Positions 1 to 12,051 of a stretch of DNA of 64,000 bases are shown here, one piece after another. The stretch's first letter is position 1. Each line of letters starts with the position of its first letter. The notes below the pieces were generated by a model. It saw only the letters and a program-made list of their open reading frames with translations. It searched no databases and was not told where the DNA came from. A program made the position numbers and the translations under genes. This DNA comes from Epiperipatus broadwayi (lineage: Eukaryota; Onychophora; Udeonychophora; Euonychophora; Peripatidae), in the NCBI GenBank assembly GCA_028023455.1, contig JAQFVV010012397.1, positions 1,671,501 through 1,735,500 of the forward strand, given 5' to 3'.

Positions 1-545
1 TTTACAAATGCTAACCAATAATAAATAAATAAATTTTTACAATTTTAAATATAAGATTTTATGTAATAAATAATTAATAAATAAAAAAATCATATTAATT
101 AATGGTATATGTGTGTGTATTTGTTTTTCCCTTAATCCAGAGGTCTATTAATGACTGAGTTATTAACAGTTTCTATGGGAAGTAAATACTGCTATTACAA
201 ATTGGATATTATAAGTAATAATTAAAAATATGAATGAAGTGTGAGATGATGTAAAATGGACATGCACCCACATATATAAGTTAAATCTTGGAATGGGGAT
301 AGACAGTGAGTTAGAAAACCAACGAATAAACACCTGTAGTGGCCTTACAGACAGACATTCCTACTAATTTAGCTCTCATACCAACAATTCTGGATATTGT
401 CCATCTTCCTCTCCCACTACCAGACACACATAGAATAATGGTTGGTACACCTCAACTCAGGTCCTGATAATTTTTTAACTAAAATTAAAATACAAAGTTA
501 TATCACAATCTCTTAATAGTTATCCCTGATAACTATTGGCACAAT
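1..545. other. no gene recognised
   Basis: AT-rich DNA with no credible reading frame and no recognised repeat. It ends where the Penelope-like fragment begins. Confidence 0.6.
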
Positions 546-1131
546 GTGAACCTCCCACATTTCTTCATGGTGCCAACCAGGAGGGTCACAATATATAATG
601 TTATTAAAGATTTTAATATGAGATATAAGAATAAAAATTTTAATAATAATATTGATACTCCTGCTAATAAAAAAATATGGATATCAATACCATATATTTC
701 AAATAATCAAGTAAACTTTATAAGGAAGATTTATAAAGGTATATGTGATATTGCATTTTACACATCTACATTAAACAAATTAATAAATAATTCTAAAGAT
801 AAAACATTTATAAATAAAACTTGTATCATTTACAAATGAATATGTAGGTGTGTTAGTGGATATATAGATGAATCAAGATTTACATTGGAAAAAAGAATTA
901 AAGAGCACTTGCTAATGCTAAAAAGAATTTAGAAATCAAATCAAAATTGCAAAGTAGATAATAATGTTTCAGCATCCATTTTTCATGCCCATAATACATG
1001 TATTTATGGTTTTAACTTTAATTACAACAACTTTAAAATATTGCAAATTGAAAAAAATAATAACAAAAGAAAAATAAAAGAAGCTATGCTAATATACAAA
1101 TACAAACATGACCTAATTAACAGGTAGGCAG
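546..1131 (+). pseudogene. Penelope-like element relic (linker and GIY-YIG endonuclease)
   Basis: A 97-codon open frame (546-839) contains the tracts ISIPYIS and LINNSKDK. Nearly the same tracts (TIPYISK, LINNSKDH) occur in the better-preserved element at 60-61 kb. Downstream, broken by stops and frame changes, come GYIDESRFTLEKRIKEH (about 873-920) and NNKRKIKEAMLIYK (about 1060-1105). These match the GIY-YIG core with its R and H region, and the C-terminal KRKIKEA stretch of PLE proteins. The reverse transcriptase part is missing. It is a decayed, 5'-truncated copy with no intact product. Family assignment rests on motif order and on similarity to the second copy in this window. Confidence 0.72.
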
Positions 1132-1134
1132 CAA

Positions 1135-1425
1135 ATGTTAAGATCATGAAATTGTGGGAAGGTTAGCCTTTCAAAATGTTAGTTGACAAAGACTACGAGA
1201 TAGTCAAAAGCACTACTAAGTGGATAAAATTTTAAAAATATATCTAATTACTGAATTTATAAATATCCAATTATATAATTAATTACATACCTATAGCTAT
1301 GTTCTTCAGTCATACTCCCCCTTTAAATAAAGAAAAGCTTTTTCTTTATTTAAAGATGGAATGTGTCTGAAAGAATATAGCTATGGGGCATTGGAAAAAC
1401 ATTTTATATAGATTTTAGCTAGCAT

Positions 1426-1465
<40 letters not shown>

Positions 1466-1475
1466 TAGCTATGTA

Positions 1476-1513
<38 letters not shown>

Positions 1514-2210
1514 AACAAAGCCCCCTCACTATATAATAAATTTCCCCTAATACACTTATGATGCAGAAAACATACATGCCTACATGTATATTTAACTAAA
1601 ACTGTTTGACTTAATTACTATTGATCCAAAACATCTTCTGAATCTGTTCTCATTAACTGTAATATATTCCCAATGCATATTTATGGTCATCCATAGGACT
1701 CCAAGTGCCAATCTTATACGAATATAAGAATTACACGAAGTGAATATATTCCCAACAAGAACCACTGTCTTAAGGAATGTGAGATAGGTTTTTGACTATC
1801 GGCTAGCTCAGTCTCATGGTTGGGTGATGTCATGGCCAGGAGTAGATGCGAATGGGAATAAGGGTTTTGAAACATATAAAAAAATATACAAAGAAAATAT
1901 CACAATAAGATTTCTAGAGTTTTACTATCAAATCAGATTTTATTTAAATACTTCCAAAGACCATTATAATTTTTTTGATCTAATATAATTCAACTTTCAA
2001 CCCTTTTAAACATAATTATAATTAATACTCTGTCACTTTGATACACCCACATGCAACATTCTTTACAACATTTTATTACAAAATAAATCAAGTAGCAAAA
2101 GTCAATAGAAAGAGTTTATTATATATATCTACTTATATGTGTAATTACCATCACCTATGATATTAGTTGTGACTGAGTTCGAACCTATTTGTCACTATAT
2201 ATATGTATGT
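1135..2210. other. non-coding, with a short perfect hairpin and TA repeats
   Basis: No gene seen. Positions 1321-1355 form a near-perfect inverted repeat (CTTTAAATAAAG and its complement around AAAAGCTTTTT). Alternating TA tracts occupy about 1428-1463 and 1480-1510, with copies of GCTAGC either side of the first. Confidence 0.7.
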
Positions 2211-2212
2211 AA

Positions 2213-2345
2213 TTAGAGGAATTTGAACCCAGACATTCAAACTGCTTTTAATCATCCACTTCACCTTATATAACCAATACACATGACCACATACTGAAGC
2301 TGTAAATATTGTTATACATATTTATGCTTCATCTATTGCTACTTA
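2213..2345 (+). repeat. RZ-C family fragment
   Basis: Contains the conserved RZ-C tract with AATTTGAACCCAGAC followed by ACACATGACCACA, as in the copies at 16.9, 21.8 and 22.3 kb. This piece stops before the hammerhead region. Confidence 0.55.
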
Positions 2346-2574
2346 GATCACTAGCATGGGTTTGAACCCAACTTATCTATGTGGTTAGCACCAGCATCTA
2401 GCAATAGGTAATAGCATCGATATATATATATATGAAAAACAAAAAAAAAAGTTAAAAACTTGCTAATGCTTGTATTTATGTCAATAGATGGCGTTCTACC
2501 AAAAACACCATCAAGCATAAGTTTGTTTACATAAACGTCAGAGCAAGCATTCACTATCTCTAACTTTAATTCCA

Positions 2575-2618
2575 CTTTCAGATTATGATTTCAAGCTATT
2601 TGCTATCATCAGTGAAAG
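2575..2618 (-). ncRNA. hammerhead ribozyme motif, RZ-A unit 1
   Basis: On the minus strand: helix I CTTTCA pairs with TGAAAG at the far end. The core CTGATGA is followed by helix II (AGC/GCT, AU-rich loop), GAAA, a short helix III and cleavage triplet ATC. This copy has one change in helix III (ATCATAAT instead of ATCATGAT). Length and order fit a type I hammerhead with minimal helix III. Confidence 0.75.
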
Positions 2619-2975
2619 ACAGGAATAAGAAACTAGATCTAAACACAAACTCTGAGCATTTATGAAACAGTTTTTTATTCAGCTTGCAAGCGTGAATCTT
2701 TAGACACATAATGTCTTCAAACTCAGCATAGCAAGCCAGATAGCTATATGGGTCTGATATCAGTTCAGCATCACCACATAGTAGAAGCCTCTGCAATATA
2801 TATCATTGCAAGAAAGACCTCAAAGGTATATTTATGAAAAACAAAAAACAAGTTAAAAACTTGCTAACGCTTGTATTTATGTCAATAGATGGTGTTCTAC
2901 CAAAAACACCATCAAGCGTAAGTTTGTTTACATAAACGTCAGAGCAAGCATTCACTATCTCTAACTTTAATTCCA

Positions 2976-3019
2976 CTTTCAGATCATGATTTCAAGCTAT
3001 TTGCTATCATCAGTGAAAG
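2976..3019 (-). ncRNA. hammerhead ribozyme motif, RZ-A unit 2
   Basis: Same 44-nt layout as unit 1, with a perfect palindromic helix III (ATCATGAT) and intact core CTGATGA...GAAA. Six-base-pair helix I CTTTCA/TGAAAG. Cleavage is predicted after the ATC next to TGAAAG. Confidence 0.82.
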
Positions 3020-3371
3020 ACAGGAATAAGAAACTAGATCTAAACACAAACTCTGAGCATTTATGAAACAGTTTTGTATTCAGCTTGCAAGCGTGAATCT
3101 TTAGACACGTAATGTCTTCAAACTCAGCATAGCAAGCCAGATAGCTATATGGGTCTGATATCAGTTCAGCATCACCACATAGTAGAAGCCTCTGCAATAT
3201 ATATCATTGCAAGAAAGACCTCAAAGGTATATTTATGAAAAACAAAAAAACAAGTTAAAAACTTGCTAACGCTTGTATTTATGTCAATAGATCGCGTTCT
3301 ACCAAAAACACCATCAAGCGTAAGTTTGTTTACATAAACGTCAGAGCAAGCATTCACTATCTTTAATTCCA

Positions 3372-3415
3372 CTTTCAGATCATGATTTCAAGCTATTTGC
3401 TATCGTCAGTGAAAG
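3372..3415 (-). ncRNA. hammerhead ribozyme motif, RZ-A unit 3
   Basis: Core reads CTGACGA, allowed because position 7 of the hammerhead core is variable. Helices I to III are otherwise as in unit 2. Confidence 0.8.
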
Positions 3416-3531
3416 ACAGGAATAAGAAACTAGATCTAAACACAAACTCTGAGCATTTATGAAACAGCTGAATAGAAACTGTTTCATAAATGCTCAGAGT
3501 TTGTGTTTAGATCTAGTTTTTTTATTCCTGT

Positions 3532-3575
3532 CTTTCACTGATGATAGCAAATAGCTTGAAATCATGATCTGAAAG
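3532..3575 (+). ncRNA. hammerhead ribozyme motif, RZ-A inverted unit 4
   Basis: Plus-strand copy of the same 44-nt motif, CTGATGA core, ATCATGAT helix III, CTTTCA/TGAAAG helix I. Confidence 0.82.
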
Positions 3576-3674
3576 TGGAATTAAAGTTAGAGATAGTGAA
3601 TGCTTGCTCTGCTGAATAGAAACTGTTTCATAAATGCTCAGAGTTTGTGTTTAGATCTAGTTTCTTATTCCTGC

Positions 3675-3718
3675 CTTTCACTGACGATAGCAAATAGCTT
3701 GAAATCATGATCTGAAAG
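3675..3718 (+). ncRNA. hammerhead ribozyme motif, RZ-A inverted unit 5
   Basis: Plus-strand copy with core CTGACGA. All helices intact. Confidence 0.8.
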
Positions 3719-3835
3719 TGGAATTAAAGTTAGAGATAGTGAATGCTTGCTCTGACATTTATGTAAACAAACTTATGCTTGACAGTGCTTTTGGTAGAAC
3801 GCCATCTATTGACATATATATTGGTACATGGATAT

Positions 3836-6800
3836 AGATGGATCTCTACTAAAATTAAAATATTTTATGGGAAATAAAATAGACTTCTATTTTGATAAAT
3901 TATCAAGAAATTTGTTTTTTTTTTGCCCATTTAATTCATGTATGTGTATGTGTGTAGGGACAAATCAATGATATTACATATATTTTAAATAATTTTTACT
4001 AGTAATTTATATGAAATAGATATTTAAAAGTTACACGATGTAATCATTAAAACTGATGTTTTTGCTGGGTCAGTGTCTCACTTTAAAAAAATGTATAAAA
4101 TTTTATTGGAATGAAAAATTATTTAATTAAATTTTATTTGGCTAATTAATCGATCTTTCTATTACCATGTATGGAAATGTGGGTCAATTTAAAATCCACA
4201 ACCAAGTATACAGAGTTTGAGATAATGGCTGGTGAAATTTAATCAGATTTAACATCTAAAAAAATATAATGGAAACAAAAGATCATGTCCTGTTTTCTAG
4301 ATATGCAAGGTGAATAAAATATTTTGCCATAAGGTACCAATTACAGCATTCATTAGAAATTCACATTATGTATAAATAACTGAAACTTTGCCTATTATTA
4401 GATGATTTGTCTAGATTTTATGTGCTAACCTAATCAATTAATTTAATTTATGAACTAAATCATGTTGGAGGTAAAGAAAACAACCATTTGCTTCCCCATA
4501 CCTCTGGGATTCTCACCTTCTTGCTCATGATACCAAAGCCTGAAACAACTGGGTCCAAATTAAGTGAACTGTTTGAAGAGAATGCTTGCTTGAATGTGAA
4601 TCTTGATTATTAACCAATGCCTGTTTCCAGCAAAATCAATATATGATTATGATCCACTGACCACCTGCTTTGCATCAACAAGTTGACCATGACAAATGTC
4701 TGCATTTCCATCAGTGAGTCAACTCTTTATTAACTTAGCATTTTATTTTAAAACTATATTTGTGAACTTTCTGTCATTTATTTCTTCAAAGCTATTCTGT
4801 AAAATGTTAACTAATGTCTATTAATTGAATTTAAAGCTGCATTAATTTTGTGTTAAATTTGGTGTGGCAATCTAGATTGAAATTTATTTCTTTTTAGTTG
4901 TTATTTTGATTTATTTTTAATGGCATATGCCAAGATGGTATCCAACCTAGTGAGTAAGTTTTAACTCTACTGTCCATGGTTTTTTCCTATTGAATTGCTG
5001 ACCTAAATTTTACTTGAAAGTTAATTATCCTAAAAACTCACTTGGTCTGACCCCAATTATTTCATGTAATACTGTTTACTACTCAGCTACCCTCATTAAT
5101 TATAATTTAAATCTTTACATAATTATTGAAATATGTTTTGCCAATTTATTTAAATAAAACCTACCAGAAATGAATGTAATATTCAAAGTATTATCAGCAT
5201 GTGTATGATCTGTAATTTTATTTTATATAATTAATATGTTAAATTGTATACGTATTGATCATTATCAAAATGTAGAGAGATATTTTAAAAGTGTGGGGAA
5301 AAGCCATTTATTCCCTTTAGTTTTTGGATTCTGACCCATTTTATATTTTGTTAGGCATTGGTTAAATGCCCATGGATGGTTTGTGTTTATGCATTCTATT
5401 GTGTTTGTTATCATTAGTGACATGAATTATCCATACATTACAGATGTTATGAAGATATCATTACAATTGTTTAATTCATTGATCTTTTTGCTTTTACATG
5501 CACATTGGAACTTTTGGAATGCCCTAACCCCTAATCCATACCTCATTCTCTCTCAAGGTAGATGCTTTTCCTACTGGAAATCTATTTCAGGCACTTCCAA
5601 TGAATAAGTGGATGTGAAAAGACGGATAAACCATCCCAACACACTAGCTTGTATCACTATTTTTCAGAGATATGTTTTTGACCATTGTGTAGGCATATTT
5701 TCACTCTTTTGCAAATCTAGAAAAGCCACCCAGAGTGTCTTAAATGACCTTGTTCATTAAGTGATTGTAAATTGCAATGTAATACTACCTTTATTATTTT
5801 ATCTATAAACCTGTAATGCTATCTGTAAGACATAAACGTATGCTCTTTGCAACCCATGCTATTTAAGTATTTAGGTCCAATTATGTAATTGCAGTTTTGT
5901 TTTGACTCAACCATCTTGCTCCCACCCATTTGGGGTGATCACCCAAATTTAGTAGAAATGTGATCACACATGCTCTTAAAATCACACACCATCAACTTTT
6001 ACTTATATGTATAATGTCATAATAAAATTATATGTAAATTCCTGATATTTTGATGAGGGTTAAGCTATAATTTATTATCATTTATCTGATTCATTCATCC
6101 CATAACCTTGGCATATTAACCACACCAACCAAATTTCAGGACTAACCATTCAATTATGTATTAAACCCAATAATTATATTCATTTATGTAACTTCCAAAT
6201 GATCTATTTAAGTAATCTGTTGAGACACACAATTGCAGATTAAACTATAAGCAAACTTATAATAATGATTGTATAGACATTACCCCACACATATATATTT
6301 TGTTTCATTTATAATTATCAAACTACCATATTTAATTGTTTAGTAAATGTATGGTATATCATTTACCTGTTATATTTTGCTATTCCTTGCCCAAATCTCT
6401 ATCAGTAATTATATGATGAAATCTCATTAATTATTATTAATTAGACTCATTTGTTTCACATTGCCCTGAATATTGTTAGTACTATGATTATTAATTAACA
6501 TTAGGCAATAATCTGTACCATTGTTTAATTTGTTGATAAGTCAGGAATTACTTATTATTACTATTAAGTGAATGATGAAAAATTTATTAATTAATCGTTA
6601 TCCAACTAGTGGACAATAATTTATCCTTCTTTGTAATGGTCAAACCATAATTATGGTCAGAGCATTCTATAATTGGTTATATTTCTTTGTGATTATTGGT
6701 CAATCACCTTAGTATTGTTGATCTTAAGTCTCTTTACTCTTCCCGTTTTCATTGCTGGGACTGGAGTAATGGAAAGCTTGTTAGTATACTCAAAAGCATT

Positions 6801-6900
6801 GTTTATATAATCATAGACCTTGGAACACAACTAAATAGGTTAGTGTTCAGTATTGTTCCAGGCCCGTGTGCTGGGATTCTAGGTTTTGTTGAATGAACAC
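3836..6900. other. 3-kb interval without recognised genes or repeats
   Basis: Somewhat less AT-rich than its surroundings, with no long frame and no family motif recognised. A near-palindrome containing GGGTGATCACCC lies at about 5931-5950. It may be unique intergenic or intronic DNA. Confidence 0.5.
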
Positions 6901-6935
6901 ACAATTTCGACCAGTATAATACATGTGAAAAAGAT

Positions 6936-7232
6936 AAATGATTTCCAATATTTCATGTTGAACCAGCACTCATCAGTTGGTGCAGATTATCATTTCTCAC
7001 ACATCAATATAATCAGTGCTTGGTTTATATTAGGATAGCAAATTTTCAAACTTTAATGGACAGGCTTCAATCTTCTCCATTCCAACTCTTCAGCCATACA
7101 TTGAAAATCTGATGATGATGTACTCAAAGCTCTTGTTTGCCAATTTTTGTTGTGGCATACCCATGTTGACCATAGGTCAACCTGACCTCAACATACGTAG
7201 AATCTGACACAACAAAAATTGGCAAACAAAAG
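6936..7232 (-). repeat. RZ-C family copy ending in a foldback next to gypsy
   Basis: RZ-C sequence including the hammerhead region and the tract TGGACAGGCTTCAATC. It ends in a foldback (about 7126-7232) with AATTTTTGTTGTG on one arm and its complement on the other. The right arm is continuous with the gypsy integrase frame, so the edge between the two is shared. Confidence 0.65.
6945..6980 (-). ncRNA. hammerhead-like motif with shortened helix III (RZ-C)
   Basis: Minus strand: helix I CCAA/TTGG, core CTGATGA, 6-bp helix II (GTGCTG/CAACAT-type), GAAA. The helix III palindrome seen in other RZ-C copies (ATACGTAT) is deleted, so this copy is probably inactive. Confidence 0.5.
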
Positions 7233-9660
7233 CTTTGATGACTGTCTTGAGGCATTGCAATGCTCTCTCAGCCAGTCCATTTGATTGTGGATGATATGGA
7301 AGGGGTGAGTACCTGTTTTATTTTCCAATCTTGCATTGCCTCTATGAACTTTTCCCATGTGAAGCCTGTTCCATTATCTGAGACTACAGTTCTGGGAACC
7401 AGTGATGAGCAAAAATCTCATACAGAGTACTGTTACCTTTGTGCTGGTATTTTTTACTATTTTATACTCAGCCAACCCTGAATAAGAGTTGACCACAACT
7501 AGAAATAAATGGCCTTTGAATAAACCAGTGGTCTATATGGATTTGTTTTCAGGAGTTGCCTGCTTTTGGCCATGTTTCATAAGTCAATGAGGGTGCTTTA
7601 GCACACTGTTGACAGTTTTCACATTTCTTCATATATATCTTTCTATATTTACATTGATGTTTGGCCACTATATGATGCTATGGGCTAGGGCTTTTGCCCT
7701 CACAATACCTGGATTTCCCTCATGAAGCAAGTTTAGTATTTGTTGTCTCCCACCACTGGTATCGCATTTGGTCACTCCTTAAAATGCATCCTTTACATAT
7801 GGATAGCTGTTCATGGGCATTCCATAATTGTCTGTGGAAAAAGTTGACATTTGTTTGGCCATGATCTTACCTTATTTATTATCCACTGATAGCTGTTGAC
7901 TTTTTTTTCCAATGAGCTATAATTTTTCTATTTAGGTTTTGCTTCTGAAGTACATCTATATAATTTATTTGTCTTTCTAATGCTGGTGCTTCACCAAGAT
8001 TGAGCATGCGTGATAACATGTCTGCATGCCCAATTTGTTTTCCCATTTTGTATTCCAGACTGTAATCATAGCCTGCAAGAATGTTAAGCCAATGTAACAC
8101 TCATGTGCTTAAATGATCAGGTGTATGCTTATTTCCGAATATTCCCAGCAGTGGTTTGTGATCAGTTATAATAGTAAATTTCCACCCATACAGATATTGA
8201 TGGAATTTTTTCACTCCAAACAAAATTGTGAGTGCTTCCTTGTCCAACTGGCTATAGTTTTTTCTGCCTTGGACAATATGCATGAAGTATATGCTATGGG
8301 TCACTCTTCTGACCGAGTGGGTGACTTAATACTGCCCTGACCCCAAATTCAAATGCATCAGTGGTCAACATAAATTTCCAGATCACTGTTATAATGTACT
8401 AATAATTTATCTGAAGAAAGCAGTGCTTTGCTATGAATAAATGCCATTTCTTCTTGCTCATCCCATTTCCATTTTTGGTTTTTCCTCAGTAAATTATATA
8501 AAGGAGTGGCCACATGGGCTTTTCTTTTTAAAAAAGTTTCAACAAAATTCACCAAGCCCAGGAAAGCTTGTAGTTGCTTCACATTTGTGAGACTTGGTGC
8601 TTCTGCTACTGATTTATGCTTTTCAGGGGAAGGGAATATGCCGCTTCTCAATATAATGTGGCCCAGGAATTTAATTTCCATAGTTTTCCAAATGCATTTT
8701 TCAGTATTCAGCTTTATGCCAAACTCATTTAGCCATTCACATATCTTATCTACTCAGTTACAAAGTTCTTTGTCTGTGGTCACTGTTACAAGGATGTCTC
8801 AAAATATGGTATGATGCCATCCAATCCGTTGAGGAGGGTTTCGATGTTCAACTGAAACATGCTAGGGGCTGGTGTTATTCCGAATGGTAGTTTTTTACAT
8901 TTGTATAACCCAAGATGTGTAGTAATAGTCAGTATTCTGGATGCTTCCTCTGTAACTGGTATTTGATGAAATGCAGCATTAAGGTCTAACTTCCCAAAAA
9001 AATTAGATTTTCCCAATGAAGTGATAACTTCTCTAGCATTTGGTACAGGGTATGCCCTCTTGTTTAATGCTTTATTTAAGTTACTCTGTAATCCCCACAC
9101 AAGCATATCTGACCATTAGGTTTAGTTATGATGACTATTGGGGTGGCCCAACCTGACTTTTCCGTGGGTTCTAACACCTCTTTCTTGATGAGGTCATCGA
9201 TTTTTTTTCTACTTTTACCTTCTGAGCGAACGGTACCTTTCTAGGTTTGCAGATTATAGGGAGCACTGGTGTGCCCATTTCTAATGATACCGGTGCAGTT
9301 TTAATAATTCCCAGCTCCCCATTAAATAAATTTGGAAATTTATTTTCCTTTTTTTTTTCAACTCAACATTTTGTACGAATGTCAATCTAATCCCTAATTT
9401 ATTAAACCACTTGTGGCCGATTAATGGATTTATCAGGGCATGTACTATATATATAATGGTAAATTGACAATTTTTACCTAGCATTGCCATTTACATCTAA
9501 TGAGTTCATGTGTTTTTACTATTTCAAGTTTTTGCTTATAATTTTCTGCAATGGTCTGCCAATCATGTAGTGAAATTAGGGTTATACCGCTCCCACTGTC
9601 CATTTCCATGATGATAGGGTGATCGTATATTTTAACTTATATAATTATTTTATCATTAAG
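7215..9660 (-). pseudogene. pol: gypsy pol remnant (PR-RT-RH-IN)
   Basis: Read from high to low coordinates. The retropepsin motif DSGSGITLIS is at about 9586-9600, with LIGHKWFNKLGI at about 9400. RT begins near VLEPTEKSGW (about 9150), with KLDLNAAFHQIPV (motif A) and LPFGITPAPSMFQ (motif B). The catalytic YxDD box reads YFET and the frame shifts there (about 8790-8800). RT connection FLGHI and QAFLGLVNF, and RNase H with TDHKPLLGIF and HADMLSR, lie at 8681-7980. Integrase has a CENCQQCAK zinc finger (about 7600), VSDNGTGFT (about 7375) and SNGLAERALQ (about 7265), giving two of the catalytic acidic residues. At least three frameshifts and several stops are present. Confidence 0.85.
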
Positions 9661-9663
9661 ATT

Positions 9664-10524
9664 GGTTGCTGTATTGTTAATCATTGTAAACAGTTTTTCT
9701 TTTCCCTGCAATTTACGGTTAGGACTGTTTCTTGTGTGTAGTGTTTCATTTTGTTCTCTCCAACACATGTTTTGCCTATGCCTCTTCTTATTACGTAATT
9801 TACATTGTTCGCATCTAAAATAGCAATTATTGGCCTTATGTTCTTTTTTCCACAACAAAAACAGATAGCAGGGTTTTTACTATTATTGCCATCTTCCTTG
9901 CTATTGTCATTACTTTCATTATTTTCTGTGGATTTCTGTTTCATTATTTTGAAAGTTTTGTAAACTTCAATCTACTTATTTCCCCCGTTATTGAATTCTG
10001 TGTGCTTTTGGGACTGTTCCAAGATGAGCTCATAGCCTTTGCTACATTTGATTGCCTCCATATAATCGAGATTCATTACTGACAGTAGCTGTTTCCATAA
10101 GATGTCACTGTTTATGCCTGTCGGGAACTGCTCAAGGAGAGCTTTGTCTAAATAAGAATCATACACACAGACTTTAGCTAACACTCACAGTGCATAGTCA
10201 AAATTCTTAATTGTTTTATTTCTATCTTGCAGACAATAGTGGAACTGCAGTCTAGCAATGTGACATGAAGGAATGGTGTTAAAATAATTACCCAATCACT
10301 CTTTGAAGTCACAGTAAGAGTACTGCTCAGGGATTAAAGACACTACTAACTGATTTGCGATTTCTATAACCACCTTATCTGCAAAACATAATACGGGGGC
10401 TATTTTGTACTTATTATCTTCGACTCTATTAATGAAAAGATATTTTTATGTGTTCAACATACAACAGCCAACTGCTCACCTCGTTTATGTCGAATTCACC
10501 AATGGCCATATGCAATTTATCCAT
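9664..10524 (-). pseudogene. gag: gypsy gag remnant
   Basis: The probable start MDKLHMAIGEF is at 10524. The capsid-like part includes FDYAL, VLAKVCVYDSYLDKALLEQF and FPTGINSDILW (about 10240-10060). It is followed by two cysteine-rich knuckles (CFCCGK and CEQCKLRNKKRHRQNMC, about 9870-9770) split over two frames. Several stops interrupt the frame. The role of the family is a structural capsid protein and RNA binding. Confidence 0.75.
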
Positions 10525-10614
10525 TATACCCAAGTACTGTACTTAAAAAACATTTCTGCTTTGAGTAAATAGCAAATAACAGCAATTTTAATGCACACTA
10601 CTCTAGCTTTACTA

Positions 10615-10637
10615 GGTTCGAACTCTTGACTGCACCA
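10615..10637 (-). other. putative tRNA primer-binding site of the gypsy element
   Basis: The minus strand reads TGGTGCAGTCAAGAG followed by TTCGAACC. This is complementary to a tRNA 3' end carrying a GGTTCGAA T-arm and terminal CCA. It sits 2 nt inside a TTAACA LTR edge. The donor tRNA could not be fixed. Confidence 0.6.
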
Positions 10638-10816
10638 AATGTTAAGTCTGCCAGTTATAATATCCACTAGCAAACAATCTATGCAGTAAGCCAATCTTGC
10701 TCTGCCTATATAAGTATGCAATAATTATAATCAATAAAGACTAACACTGGTAGAATTAATAAAAGCAAATTTAATTGTAATACATGTGTGAAAAGAAGTA
10801 TTAGTTATATATTAAC

Positions 10817-10876
<60 letters not shown>

Positions 10877-11230
10877 AACACATTAACATAATTATATGTT
10901 TAGTAAAAAAAACCAAAGGCATACAAAAACAATAATAAAGATCGAATATGACCTACTCTACAGTCCCTATGCTGACTCTTGGACATTCAGAGGCCAGAAG
11001 TCTGCTCTGGGAGCTACTGTTCTAAATAAGTGATGTTCAGCACCTTTCAAAGTTCATCTGCATTGGTAGAGCTTCCAGTTCCCAGGGTCCAATTCTTTAC
11101 ACTTACACTTATTTGCCCAGTCCTGATTTCCTGGATTTGATTGATCACATCTTGTCCATCCTGGTCGAATCAATTCCTCCCAGTTTACTAGCAGTAGCAG
11201 ATTTAGACTTAAGTCTTAGTTTGATTGATT
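10638..11230 (-). other. probable 5' LTR region of the gypsy element
   Basis: Starts (plus-strand view) with TGTTAAG at 10640, directly behind the primer-binding site. Contains a TA tract (about 10815-10864) and a CA run. The outer edge is not defined because no second LTR is present for comparison. Confidence 0.4.
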
Positions 11231-11397
11231 ATCTTTGCAGCCCGATTACTTTTTAATTACTCATCTTGTTTATCTGCAAAATTCATTTGTTACCTAAACT
11301 TTTCATCTAAAGGGATTTTTTTTTTTTTTTGCTGTTTTAAAAAATAACTATTATTACTTTGTGTGTATGTGTACTTTAATTATACACATACATAACA

Positions 11398-11960
11398 GTG
11401 CAGATTATCGTCTCTCACATATATATATATAATCGGTACTTGGTTTATATTAGGATAGCAAATTTTCAAACTTTAATGGACAAGCTTCAATCTTTTCCAT
11501 TCTCCAACTCTTCAGCCATACATTGAAAATTTGATGACGATGTATTCAAAGCTCTTGTTTGCCAATTTTTGTTGTGTCTTAACCATGTTGACCATAACTC
11601 AACCTGACCCCTCATAGTAGGATCTCTAAAACAACAAAAATTGGCATCAAGGAATTTGAATACACCATCATCAAATTTTCAATGATATGGATGGCTAAAG
11701 AATTGGAGAGTGGAAAAGATTGAAGCCTGTCCATTAAAGTTTAGAGTTACTATAAATATAAACTGAGCACTGATTATATATGTGTACGTGAGAGATAATC
11801 CACACCAACTGCTAAGTGCTGGTTCAGCATGAAATATGTACCTTGGAGATCATTTATCTTTTTGCATGTATGTAGTCATGTGTATAAGATGGAGTCAATG
11901 ACTAAAGAGAGATTGAAAGTCTGGGTTTAAATTCCTTTAATTACATCTAGCTTAAAATAT
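11398..11960. repeat. RZ-C copies in inverted arrangement
   Basis: A partial RZ-C copy (about 11400-11570) faces a second one (about 11590-11950), sharing AATTTTTGTTGT tracts in opposite orientation. The second ends in GTCTGGGTTTAAATTCC. Its hammerhead region (about 11810-11855) has a damaged core (CTGCTAAG) but keeps helix II and GAAA. Confidence 0.65.
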
Positions 11961-12051
11961 AAATACTATAATGTATTTAATTATATATATATATATATAA
12001 TGTATTTAATTATATATATATGTTAATTCTAATATTTTCTCGGATAAAAGA

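Larger units (their letters stand above)
2429..3835. repeat. RZ-A cluster: 401-bp hammerhead-bearing repeat, direct then inverted
   Basis: Two consecutive units repeat with a period of exactly 401 bp; equivalent bases are 2575 and 2976. They differ at only a few positions. A third unit (3235 to about 3468) is truncated. It meets an inverted copy at a small palindrome (arm GCATTTATGAAACAG), and a second truncated inverted copy follows from about 3610. All five units carry a 44-nt hammerhead motif, minus strand in units 1-3 and plus strand in units 4-5. A 66-codon open frame repeats in units 1 and 2 only because the units are nearly identical. It is missing from the other units and is not taken as a gene. 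The layout resembles the multimeric copies of small ribozyme-bearing retroelements (retrozymes). Confidence 0.85.
7215..10640 (-). mobile_element. degenerate Ty3/gypsy LTR retrotransposon
   Basis: Minus-strand element in the order LTR edge, primer-binding site, gag, protease, reverse transcriptase, RNase H, integrase. This order is diagnostic of Ty3/gypsy. The integrase is truncated at about 7215, where RZ-C sequence begins. No 3' LTR was found below 7215. Many stops and frameshifts make it a fossil. Confidence 0.85.

Noticed and set aside
2596-3197. 66-codon frames repeated in two RZ-A units
   Set aside because: The units are almost identical, so any frame is duplicated. Other RZ-A units do not keep it.
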